From IMG/VR virus record IMGVR_UViG_3300042889_001344, positions 1-21,106 of that record: a stretch of 21,106 bases of DNA. The stretch is one strand, 5' to 3'. The notes beneath the pieces are model-generated. The model was not told where the DNA came from. It did no database searches and saw nothing but the letters and a program-made list of their open reading frames with translations. The translations under genes were made by a program, and so were the position numbers. This stretch comes from a virus. Positions 7,205 through 14,027 of this stretch are shown piece after piece. The stretch's first letter is position 1. Every line of letters begins with the position of its first letter.

Positions 7205-7486
7205 TTATTTATCATCTTCATCAAACGAAGGTAAGTTGACTGTGTCATACATATCAGCCAAATATTTTGAAACTCGTTTTTTGTTTGTATTGACAGGTTC
7301 AACCTTAGATGGTGTAGGTTCTCTGGCTACTCGGGGTGCCCGAATTGAAGGTTGTTGTGTATCCCCGCGCAATTCTTGTAAGTTACTTACCACAATCTTA
7401 TCTGTTGTCACAGAGGCAGGTAATGTAGGGGCACTAGACACCCCCACATTGCCTACAATAATATTACCAGCTTTAATTACGCCCAT
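7205..7486 (-). CDS. Hypothetical small protein, possible virion component
   Basis: The 93-aa product begins MGVIKAGNIIVGNVGVSS and continues with a Pro/Thr-rich, basic middle (RAPRVAREPTPSK) and an acidic end (FDEDDK). Its start is one base after the stop of the 911-aa precursor gene, so it is likely coupled to it. The ribosome site is weak. I do not recognise it. Position between the precursor and an Ig-domain virion protein suggests a structural or assembly role, without direct evidence. Confidence 0.6.
   Translation of the reverse strand: MGVIKAGNIIVGNVGVSSAPTLPASVTTDKIVVSNLQELRGDTQQPSIRAPRVAREPTPSKVEPVNTNKKRVSKYLADMYDTVNLPSFDEDDK
7206..7213 (-). promoter_or_regulatory. T4-type late promoter octamer GATAAATA
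   Basis: GATAAATA on the minus strand lies 29 nt before the ATG of the Ig-domain virion protein and overlaps the stop of the 93-aa gene. It matches seven of eight bases of TATAAATA. Confidence 0.75.
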
Positions 7487-7487
7487 A

Positions 7488-10223
7488 TCAATGTCTATAC
7501 CTTACGATTTCACCAGTGTCCCTTGAAGCCTTTGGAAATGGCTCTGAAACAGCCTTTACAAATTCAGCATGGGACTTATGAGCTCTAGTTTGGAAAGCCG
7601 CTTTCTCTTGAGAAGATTTACGCGCTCCCATGTGATCGTTAAATCTTTCCACGTGGTTAGTGCTTACTTCTTTACGTTCGCCGTTCATGAAATGGACTGG
7701 CTTGTTGATAGAAGTAGCTTTACGAAGTTGATAGCCTAGAGCTGCTGGTTCTTCATCTTGACCTACTGGAGCATTCTTAGCTGGACGTCCACGCTTAGCT
7801 TCGTCGAGTTTAGTTTCTTCTGTAGCAGGAACACGAACGTACTTGTTGTTGGATGCTGTATACTTACGAACAGCTACATCAGTACCACGCATGCGTTTAT
7901 CCGACTTACTGTAGTCACCTTTTTCTTGAGCAGCTTTATCTGATTTCTTATTTGCTGAGAGATACTTGAGCATCAGATTCTTCGAAACCTCAACAACCTG
8001 CTCAGCTTCTTCCGAGGCATATACTTTAGCTTTGCCAAAGCCGGCCTTGTTATAGGCCATGTCCATACCTTTTTTACGTTTTGCCACAGTCTTTTTGTCA
8101 GAATCTTTATCAAACATAGACTGGTATGCTTTGCTGTGATACTTATCCAGACCTACAACAGAAAGCTCATCAACCTGTTCGACTTCTTCCTTCATCTTCT
8201 CTTTTGCCATCATAGCACGAACCTTATCAGCAGTCTTCTTATCTGATGCAGTTGGTTCGTCAGAAGTAGGAACGTAGCCTTCCTTCATCTTCTTCTCACG
8301 ATACTTCCTAGCGCGCTCTCTGCGCTCAGCATCTGTAGTGATAGGACCGATTGTACCCATATGTCTGGGGTTGTCCTTATAAGAACCTTCGTCGAGCTCG
8401 ACTTCTTCCTTCATCTTCTTCTTCGAGTGCATGTGTGACTCAGCCTGGAGAACTTCCATGTCTTCTGTCATTACACGCTCGATGCCATGATCGAACATAA
8501 CATCATACCACTCGATAAGACCTTCCGCATCTGGATCAGCGTGCATAGTCTTGATAGGTGTGCCCTCATTCCATTCCTTATGGAAGACCTTTGTAGCACA
8601 CATGTGGGCATCACCTTCCATTGAACCAGGAGCAACGCCAGCCAACTTAGCTTCGATCATTTCGATCTCTTCCTTGGTCAGCTTATCAACAGCGGTTTTG
8701 ATTCCTGTTTCACGATTCTTACGAAGACGTTCTGCCTTATCGTAAGTTGCTTGGTTGAATCTTTTGCCGAAGTGTCCTGTTTCACTGTCGCCTTGATATG
8801 CAGCGATTGTTGTAATAGGAACACTCTTTGGATTCATTGGATTCTTTGGACGTTCAGCGCCCGATGCTTTCTTAACATAGGATCCAAGAGTCTTCTTCGA
8901 AAGCTCATCGATCTGTTCGGCTTCTTCCTTAGTCAGTTTGTCAACGGCCTTATCGATACCGAAGTAACGCTTGCTTGCGCGTTTGTTATGTTTGCGCTCG
9001 AGATTGCCTACTCTCGCACCAGCATCCGATCGACGTCCGAGTTCAATGCCAGCGATTTGATCCGAACGGCTCATTTGATCCTTAGCCTTCTTAACATAGG
9101 ATCCAAGAGTCTTCTTTGAAAGCTCATCGATCTGCTCTGCATCTTCCTTGGTCAACTTCTTAACTGCAGTTTCGATACCCTTGTGGCGCTTGGTCAGCTT
9201 CTTTTCAAGTGGATTATTTGATTTATACGGAGTCGATGAAGAAATTGCTGTCCCGTCCTTTATACCACTTCTGTATGAAGTCAAGTCAATAGAGTCTTTT
9301 GCTTTATTGATGTAGCGACCCATGGTTGCTTTCGAGATCTCGTCGACCTGCTCGACTTCTTCTTTACTAAATTTAGATTTTAAATTTACCTTATCTCCCA
9401 ATCTGCGTACGGAGGCTTTTGAAAAATCTAGACCTTTATGTGTGTCTGCGCGGCGTGCCGCAACCTCAGCTGGAGGATTATCGTAACTTTTTTGTGCTAA
9501 TTCCCGTGCATGCATAGCGTTATCGGCATTGTGATACTTTGTTGCTTTATTTGGGATAGATACACGAAAATATCCTGGCTTCGAAGCTTCGTCGAGCTCT
9601 ACTTCTTCTTTCATGCCATTAGCGCGTTCGCGGGTTTTCTTAGCGTCGGACATTGACTTCTTTGTTACACGCGTAGCCTTCAGTTCAGCTTCAAGATCAG
9701 CATCGATCTCTTCTTTGAGTCTAATAACACCGAGCTTCTTACGAACTGCGTGAGCAAGACCTGTGTATCCCACACCAAAATCATTAGCGGCGGACATAAC
9801 ATGGCTCTTACGGATGTTGTCTCCATAGCGCTTTTGAAGATGAGCAACAATCTTTGCCGTTGCCTCATCAAGAACTTCTACTTCTTCCTTAGCCAGCTTG
9901 CTGGATGCTTTCCGTACTCCTGCATAGCGATTGTCAACCTTCTTAGTAGAAAGGTTACGGTGGCCACGAGCATCAGATGCTTTATCCATATAGCTACGCA
10001 TCGTGTCTGTTGAAAGCTCGTCGACCTGCTCGACTTCTTCTCTAGTAACTCCGCGACCCTTTAGGACATCAGCATGAGTGATCTTGTCCTTAGGTTCTGC
10101 AAGAGCTGCTAATTTCTTTTCTTTATCAGTCGCTGGGACTGTATGGGTTTTAGCTTCCATGATTTTGCGAACATCGTCGATGAGGCTCTTAGACAAGCTC
10201 TTCAGAAAGTTATTGTTATCCAT
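7488..10223 (-). CDS. Modular precursor with about 12 prohead-protease-like sites
   Basis: The 911-aa, highly charged protein is built from repeated modules of about 46-103 residues, each ending in an acidic stretch such as EEVEQVDE or EEVELDE. Site Glu residues are near 23, 69, 120, 212, 295, 367, 440, 524, 612, 686, 745 and 808. Several (Glu23, 120, 212, 612, 808) fit the T4 gp21 rule (L/I)xE before A/G exactly. Others read (V/I)DE before L or I, followed by S. Between sites the modules are basic and helical, for example SKKTLGSYVKKA at 369-380 and again at 442-453. The N-terminus (LIDDVRKIME then A) could act as a targeting peptide. I infer a head-internal polyprotein cut into small basic peptides, comparable to T4 core-derived peptides. 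GGAG and a CATAAATA promoter precede the ATG. A scaffold role is an alternative. Confidence 0.8.
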   Translation of the reverse strand: MDNNNFLKSLSKSLIDDVRKIMEAKTHTVPATDKEKKLAALAEPKDKITHADVLKGRGVTREEVEQVDELSTDTMRSYMDKASDARGHRNLSTKKVDNRYAGVRKASSKLAKEEVEVLDEATAKIVAHLQKRYGDNIRKSHVMSAANDFGVGYTGLAHAVRKKLGVIRLKEEIDADLEAELKATRVTKKSMSDAKKTRERANGMKEEVELDEASKPGYFRVSIPNKATKYHNADNAMHARELAQKSYDNPPAEVAARRADTHKGLDFSKASVRRLGDKVNLKSKFSKEEVEQVDEISKATMGRYINKAKDSIDLTSYRSGIKDGTAISSSTPYKSNNPLEKKLTKRHKGIETAVKKLTKEDAEQIDELSKKTLGSYVKKAKDQMSRSDQIAGIELGRRSDAGARVGNLERKHNKRASKRYFGIDKAVDKLTKEEAEQIDELSKKTLGSYVKKASGAERPKNPMNPKSVPITTIAAYQGDSETGHFGKRFNQATYDKAERLRKNRETGIKTAVDKLTKEEIEMIEAKLAGVAPGSMEGDAHMCATKVFHKEWNEGTPIKTMHADPDAEGLIEWYDVMFDHGIERVMTEDMEVLQAESHMHSKKKMKEEVELDEGSYKDNPRHMGTIGPITTDAERRERARKYREKKMKEGYVPTSDEPTASDKKTADKVRAMMAKEKMKEEVEQVDELSVVGLDKYHSKAYQSMFDKDSDKKTVAKRKKGMDMAYNKAGFGKAKVYASEEAEQVVEVSKNLMLKYLSANKKSDKAAQEKGDYSKSDKRMRGTDVAVRKYTASNNKYVRVPATEETKLDEAKRGRPAKNAPVGQDEEPAALGYQLRKATSINKPVHFMNGERKEVSTNHVERFNDHMGARKSSQEKAAFQTRAHKSHAEFVKAVSEPFPKASRDTGEIVRYRH
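8871..9155 (-). repeat. Direct repeats inside the 911-aa precursor gene
   Basis: Stretches starting at 8871 and 9090 are nearly identical for about 45 bases (CTTAACATAGGATCCAAGAG and onward, one difference), then diverge gradually. The 219-nt spacing equals 73 codons, one module. They encode LSKKTLGSYVKKA preceded by the acidic site. DNA-level identity suggests recent module duplication or recombination. Confidence 0.85.
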
Positions 10224-10251
10224 TGGTATACTTCTCCGGTAGATTTCTAGT

Positions 10252-10259
10252 TATTTATG
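10252..10259 (-). promoter_or_regulatory. T4-type late promoter octamer CATAAATA
   Basis: CATAAATA on the minus strand lies 29 nt before the ATG of the 911-aa precursor, in the 38-nt gap after the 200-aa gene. It matches seven of eight consensus bases. Confidence 0.75.
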
Positions 10260-10261
10260 AT

Positions 10262-10864
10262 TTAGTCATTATCAATAATTTTGAGCTTGCGCTGAGCCTT
10301 CAGTGACCTACGAATCAAATAGTTTTTGCTATTATCAACGTCTCGGTCAGAAGTTCTATCTGTACTATATTTTTTGCTGTCTGTTTTAAAACGTAGATCG
10401 TCAGAAGGGTGTACATGATCTTCGGGATCTATGATTCTTTTTGGCGCGTTGGCCGCATAGTCATTGAGGTGGCGCATGATATCCGTAAGGATTTCGTTGT
10501 GCTCTTTCTCAAGACCCATTTCCTTAGCCATTGCTCTCACCTTCTTTTCGCTGGTGATAGCTGTTCCTAAATCGCTCACATTTATAGAGTTTCTAACTCT
10601 AGCATCTCTAAACAGATCAAAAATTTTATCTAATTCAATAGCTCCAGCTTCAGCTGCTGTTGAAGGAGTTGTTGAAGGTAGATTGGAGTATAACTTCTGA
10701 GCCTTATCAGACATCTCAAAGGATTTCGTAACGTATGACCCCACAGCAATCTGGTCATTCATGTCCTTTTCAGGACCCCCATCAGGTGCAGTGACGCCAT
10801 GAGCTCCCGGAGCAGCTCTTTCAAGCATTAATCTTGCAACACGTCCTAGGGAAGTAAATGCCAT
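10262..10864 (-). CDS. Hypothetical 200-aa phage protein
   Basis: The product begins MAFTSLGRVARLMLERAAPG. It has a Ser/Thr/Ala-rich linker near 63-75, a helical middle (LDKIFDLFRDARVRN, KVRAMAKEMGLEKEHNEILT) and a charged C-terminus with DPEDHVHPSDD and a basic end. The MLE-R-A stretch at about 13-17 loosely resembles a targeting/cleavage peptide, but the residue after Glu is Arg, so I do not count it. Its ATG overlaps the Dps stop codon (TAATG), which couples the two genes. No family is recognised. The adjacent genes suggest a head-internal or DNA-associated role. Confidence 0.7.
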   Translation of the reverse strand: MAFTSLGRVARLMLERAAPGAHGVTAPDGGPEKDMNDQIAVGSYVTKSFEMSDKAQKLYSNLPSTTPSTAAEAGAIELDKIFDLFRDARVRNSINVSDLGTAITSEKKVRAMAKEMGLEKEHNEILTDIMRHLNDYAANAPKRIIDPEDHVHPSDDLRFKTDSKKYSTDRTSDRDVDNSKNYLIRRSLKAQRKLKIIDND

Positions 10865-11316
10865 TAGACTCTCTTTGTCACAGAACGGAGCATCCAGGAG
10901 TGAACTCTATGGGCTTCAATTCTATCTTGTATAAAGTTAGCAGTGCCGTATCTATCAACAGCTTCGGCTTTCTTCATCACATTAATGAGCATAGGTGTTA
11001 GTTTGTCGTTGTCTGCTAGAAGTCTTGCAGCCATTTCGAGACCAGATACAATAGTATCATCGCCTTCAACAGCCGATAGTTCTCCTAGACGTTTGAATGA
11101 ACCTGGAGCGTAAGCATCTAATGCTCGGATATGCTCTGCCATCTTATCAATCGATCCACCAACCTCTTGATATACGTCGCCGAAGAAGTCGTGGTATTGT
11201 GGAAAGTTAGGACCTTCTACATTCCAGTGATAATACTGAGCCTTGATGTAAAAGGCATATGTGCTGGCGAAAGCTACTTTCAGCTCTTCGATCAACTCTT
11301 GTACTTGTTCGTCCAT
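10864..11316 (-). CDS. dps: Dps / ferritin-like protein
   Basis: The 150-aa product matches the Dps family, which forms 12-subunit shells that oxidise and store iron and often bind DNA. The family pattern is clear: YYHWNVEGPNFPQYHDFF then SIDKMAEHIRALD. Ferroxidase ligands His30, His42, Asp57 and Glu61 are present with the usual spacing of 12, 15 and 4. There is no basic N-terminal tail of the E. coli type. Length is near the lower end for the family. It is preceded by an AATAAATA site 25 nt upstream and coupled to the 200-aa gene by TAATG. It has no targeting-like N-terminus. It may protect phage or host DNA from iron and peroxide, or remove iron during infection. Confidence 0.9.
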   Translation of the reverse strand: MDEQVQELIEELKVAFASTYAFYIKAQYYHWNVEGPNFPQYHDFFGDVYQEVGGSIDKMAEHIRALDAYAPGSFKRLGELSAVEGDDTIVSGLEMAARLLADNDKLTPMLINVMKKAEAVDRYGTANFIQDRIEAHRVHSWMLRSVTKRV

Positions 11317-11340
11317 ACTATATCTTCCCTAGTAAATAAC

Positions 11341-11348
11341 TATTTATT
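11341..11348 (-). promoter_or_regulatory. T4-type late promoter octamer AATAAATA
   Basis: AATAAATA on the minus strand lies 25 nt before the ATG of the Dps gene and overlaps the last codon of the upstream gene. First base differs from the T4 consensus. Confidence 0.6.
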
Positions 11349-11613
11349 ACCATGCTTTGCAAGACCAGTAACGCGCTTTATCCTTTGGACCAGGATTATC
11401 ACAATTGTGACGCGCTCTAAATGACTTGCGACGAGCTGGTATATTCTTTTTGATGGTCATGTTCTTATCGCCAAAGTTCACCTTCTTGGCTACACCATCC
11501 CCATCTAGATCTACAAACACTTTAGACTTTTTTACGTCTCCAGGCAAGCGTTTATTCAGCGTTACCTTCTTACCTTGATAAGTTGCTTCTACAAATTCTT
11601 TAAAGCGTATCAT
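11347..11613 (-). CDS. Small basic protein with targeting-like N-terminus
   Basis: The 88-aa product begins MIRFKEFVE followed by A, then YQGKKVTLNKRLPGD, a DLDGDG segment, and the block RRKSFRARHNC ending in ARYWSCKAW. I recall the RKSFRARHNC to WSCK block, with its conserved cysteines, from many phage and viral proteins of unknown function. The strong positive charge suggests DNA contact in the head. An in-frame ATG exists 12 nt upstream at 11625 (four more residues). I chose 11613 because GGA lies about 9 nt before it and because the N-terminus then aligns with the other targeting-like peptides. It overlaps the end of the 727-aa gene by 14 nt. Confidence 0.8.
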   Translation of the reverse strand: MIRFKEFVEATYQGKKVTLNKRLPGDVKKSKVFVDLDGDGVAKKVNFGDKNMTIKKNIPARRKSFRARHNCDNPGPKDKARYWSCKAW

Positions 11614-13783
11614 CTGGTTTTCCATCTGTTAAGTTGCCAGTGCCAATAATCTTACGATCCACCTTTTGTTTACGTATTACTGTTTTACCTGAAGCAGTAT
11701 GCACGACCACGCCCTTTACATCTGCAGATCTTACTTCTTCATCAACTTCTTGTTCCGTCTTTCTTTTTTTCATTTCTTCCACGACTGAAGGATGTAGGGC
11801 AAAACCACCTTGGGCTTGCATACCTAAATCTTTTGCTGTCATAGTTACGCCAATTCCAGCTGCAAAAGCAATGTTGAAATTTTCATCTAGGGATTCACCT
11901 GGAGTATCTTTTTTATATGCCTTCACCAATGAATCGGTGGCGACGAGGCGTTTCTTAGGATCTGGCTGAGAGTTGCCTTGCTCGTCAATGATCTTCTTTT
12001 GAATCTCTTGCTGCTTACTATGTTCGGTGTATGGAGGCTTACGATCTACAACTTCGATCTTCTTACGAGCCTTTGAGTTCCTCGACTCTTTATCGACAAG
12101 GGTAGTACCATTGCCCGTATCTTCTTCAGTGATAGGACCGTTGACTAACCACTTATTGCAGGTTCTATCCCCTGCACATTTAAACTCGAATAGCTCACAA
12201 AAGCCAAGATTCGAAAGCTCTTGAATCTTTTTGCCTGCAGGTCCAAGACCCTCTGCCATCTTTTTCATAACTGCAGGAGCTTGGTTGAATGCGGCACAAT
12301 TACCACAGCGAGCTTCCATTGCAGCTTCTACAGTAGTATTCCACATCTTAGCTTTCTTGTCCCAGAAAGGTTTTGACCCCTTCTCGTCACCAGGATTAAG
12401 AGGACCATAACCATCATTCTGAGTGGTCATGTCACGGTTCTTAGTATTAAGATCGAGATCTGTCAGAGCTTTGTAATGCTTAGAGTTTACATCATAACCC
12501 TCTTCGATGGATTCTGATGCATCTCTAAAGTTCTGCTTAGTAGGAGCTCCTTCGGATCCAGGCTTACGCATACGCTCACCTGAGCCAGCCTTAATGCGCT
12601 TACGCTTGGCATGGATATTATCCCACAGTCCAGCTTCACCAAGATCAGTCTCTTCATTGTGATGCATGTTGAGCATCCAATGAGCTAATTGCTTTTTGCG
12701 AGGGGAAGCAGTCTCAGAAGAGCGAATTGCCTTAAGCTCAGATGCTGATTTGCCCTTCAGACCGTGGCGAGCTGAATCGCCTGGCTTACCTGGGCCTTTA
12801 CCATCCATGAAGTTCTCGTTTGTTTCTTCATTCTTTTTCTTTAATGCTGGGCATGTACCACCTTGTGATGGGGGCACGTGAGTTGTACCACAACGACCAC
12901 ATGGTGTAGCTTTAGCTTCCTGAAGACCAGCATGCTTAAGAGCGGACTTCTTGGCATGTGGCTGCCAGTACTTTACCTTACCCCACTTATCAGATGACTT
13001 CCAGCCTTTTTGATTGCCTTGCTCATCGTTGAATGGAGCAACATATGCTCTACCAGGAGCACGAGCTTCATGGAGGTCAGCATCTTCGTTAAAGTATGTC
13101 TTGCCCTGATTGATGTATGAGTTTACACGGGCGAATGCATACTGTTGTTGTGATACGCCAGTACTTTCGTTCCAGGATTCGATTCCTCGATCATAGACGA
13201 TTCCTAGGATATCTTCCTTGACATTAGCCTTTTCAGCCTTTTTAGAAATGGCTTTATAGACTGAAGTCTTATTTTGCTTTTCGTCCTCGAACTTACCAAA
13301 GAATATAATGTTGTCGTTTTTCGAACTTTGTTGCTCTGCTTGTTTTCTTTGATTTGCTATGCTATCAAAATTTTCTGAAAATAAAGTGTTTAGTTCTTCA
13401 GATACAGGAGTATGTCCTGTGTTACCTAAAGCCTGTCCTTTAACAAAGGCTTGTAATCTCTTTGCCTCATCCTGCTTGATACGAGGAATCAATCGGAGAG
13501 CTAGAGTTTTAATTAGAGCAGTTTTCTTTTCAATTGCTCTGTCAATGGACATCTTTTCTGTTGGACCTAGCTTTTGGTAATCAGCTCCTTTGTTACCAGC
13601 GACCATCTTACGGACCATCTGGCGGGCCTGAACATAGGCTCTCTTTTTAATATTTTTTTCGGGAGCTAATCGCTTTTGGGATAGTTCTCTTGCGCGCTCA
13701 ATCTTACTGTGATAACGTCGCAGAATTTGCGCGCGCTTCTGGCGCTGCGTAATATCAAGAACCTTCTCGTCTAATTCGTCCAT
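11600..13783 (-). CDS. Basic modular precursor with Cys clusters
   Basis: The 727-aa product starts with a strongly basic helical domain (about 1-115; QRQKRAQILRRYHSKIERAR). From about 237 it becomes a chain of short modules separated by (L/I)xE before A/G sites: LHE-A (Glu239), LQE-A (289), LGE-A (383) and IEE-G (428), with AME-A (490) a looser match. Modules include CGRCGTTHVPPSQGGTC (295-311), a block near 336-372, the basic WDNIHAKRKRIKAGSGERM (387-405), and a Cys-rich module at 493-544 (CGNC, then FCELFEFKCAGDRTCNKW). I recall several of these modules recurring in phages of this type. I infer a head-internal polyprotein. AGAGGA lies 4-5 nt before the ATG. The gene follows a terminator-like hairpin at 13798-13831. 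Confidence 0.8.
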   Translation of the reverse strand: MDELDEKVLDITQRQKRAQILRRYHSKIERARELSQKRLAPEKNIKKRAYVQARQMVRKMVAGNKGADYQKLGPTEKMSIDRAIEKKTALIKTLALRLIPRIKQDEAKRLQAFVKGQALGNTGHTPVSEELNTLFSENFDSIANQRKQAEQQSSKNDNIIFFGKFEDEKQNKTSVYKAISKKAEKANVKEDILGIVYDRGIESWNESTGVSQQQYAFARVNSYINQGKTYFNEDADLHEARAPGRAYVAPFNDEQGNQKGWKSSDKWGKVKYWQPHAKKSALKHAGLQEAKATPCGRCGTTHVPPSQGGTCPALKKKNEETNENFMDGKGPGKPGDSARHGLKGKSASELKAIRSSETASPRKKQLAHWMLNMHHNEETDLGEAGLWDNIHAKRKRIKAGSGERMRKPGSEGAPTKQNFRDASESIEEGYDVNSKHYKALTDLDLNTKNRDMTTQNDGYGPLNPGDEKGSKPFWDKKAKMWNTTVEAAMEARCGNCAAFNQAPAVMKKMAEGLGPAGKKIQELSNLGFCELFEFKCAGDRTCNKWLVNGPITEEDTGNGTTLVDKESRNSKARKKIEVVDRKPPYTEHSKQQEIQKKIIDEQGNSQPDPKKRLVATDSLVKAYKKDTPGESLDENFNIAFAAGIGVTMTAKDLGMQAQGGFALHPSVVEEMKKRKTEQEVDEEVRSADVKGVVVHTASGKTVIRKQKVDRKIIGTGNLTDGKPDDTL

Positions 13784-13797
13784 ATAGTCCTCTAAAC

Positions 13798-13831
13798 AAA
13801 AAAAGACTCCTTGAATCTATATCAAGAAGCC
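13798..13831 (-). terminator. Rho-independent terminator-like hairpin
   Basis: On the minus strand GGCTTCTTGA (13831-13822) pairs with TCAAGGAGTC (13814-13805) as a 10-bp stem with two G-U pairs and a 7-nt loop, followed directly by seven T (13804-13798). It overlaps the stop codon of the 38-aa ORF and lies 15 nt before the start of the 727-aa precursor. No late promoter follows it, so read-through must occur if that gene is expressed from 14002. Confidence 0.65.
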
Positions 13832-13938
13832 TGTGTAAACCGTTCGATCAAAACCAAGGCACCCATTTCTCCGACAACGGCATCTAGCTTGGGAGAAGTA
13901 ACACTTATGTCGCGGGCTGGTACTGTATTTTCTTCCAT
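13822..13938 (-). CDS. Possible 38-aa peptide gene
   Basis: A short frame starts at ATG 13938 (MEENTVPARDISVTSPK) and ends at TGA 13822-13824. AAGGG lies about 8 nt before the ATG and a TATAAATA promoter is 64 nt upstream. A terminator-like hairpin overlaps the stop, so a short transcript could carry only this gene. The encoded sequence has no recognisable motif. It fills the only gap over 200 nt in the window. It could instead be an untranslated leader. Confidence 0.4.
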   Translation of the reverse strand: MEENTVPARDISVTSPKLDAVVGEMGALVLIERFTQAS

Positions 13939-14001
13939 CAGAGTTTCCCTTAGGCTTATCTGAAACAACTAAAACGGGTTTGCCTTGGCCTGACCGTGAT
14001 C

Positions 14002-14009
14002 TATTTATA
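14002..14009 (-). promoter_or_regulatory. T4-type late promoter octamer TATAAATA
   Basis: An exact TATAAATA on the minus strand lies in the gap after the 447-aa virion gene, 64 nt before the 38-aa ORF and about 220 nt before the 727-aa precursor. Full consensus match. Confidence 0.85.
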
Positions 14010-14027
14010 AGAGTAACACATTAGAGG

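Noticed and set aside
8551-9119. Plus-strand open frames opposite the 911-aa gene, and many similar ones elsewhere
   Set aside because: They lie wholly inside well-supported minus-strand genes, have no ribosome sites or family features, and result from the biased codon use of the real strand.
7488-10223. CRISPR-like array suggested by repeated 45-nt stretches
   Set aside because: The repeats are in frame, degenerate and encode a repeated protein module; spacing varies with module length and there are no short unique spacers.
10262-10864. Targeting-like peptide on the 200-aa protein (MLE then R)
   Set aside because: Arg follows the Glu and the preceding residues lack the F..F pattern, so it does not meet the rule.
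10864-11316. Dps gene as a sign of bacterial DNA or prophage
   Set aside because: It is tightly embedded by TAATG coupling and late-promoter-like sites among phage genes on the same strand; no bacterial flanks are present.
11614-11625. Four-residue longer start for the small basic protein
   Set aside because: No ribosome site precedes that ATG, and the downstream ATG gives a targeting-like N-terminus aligned with neighbouring genes.
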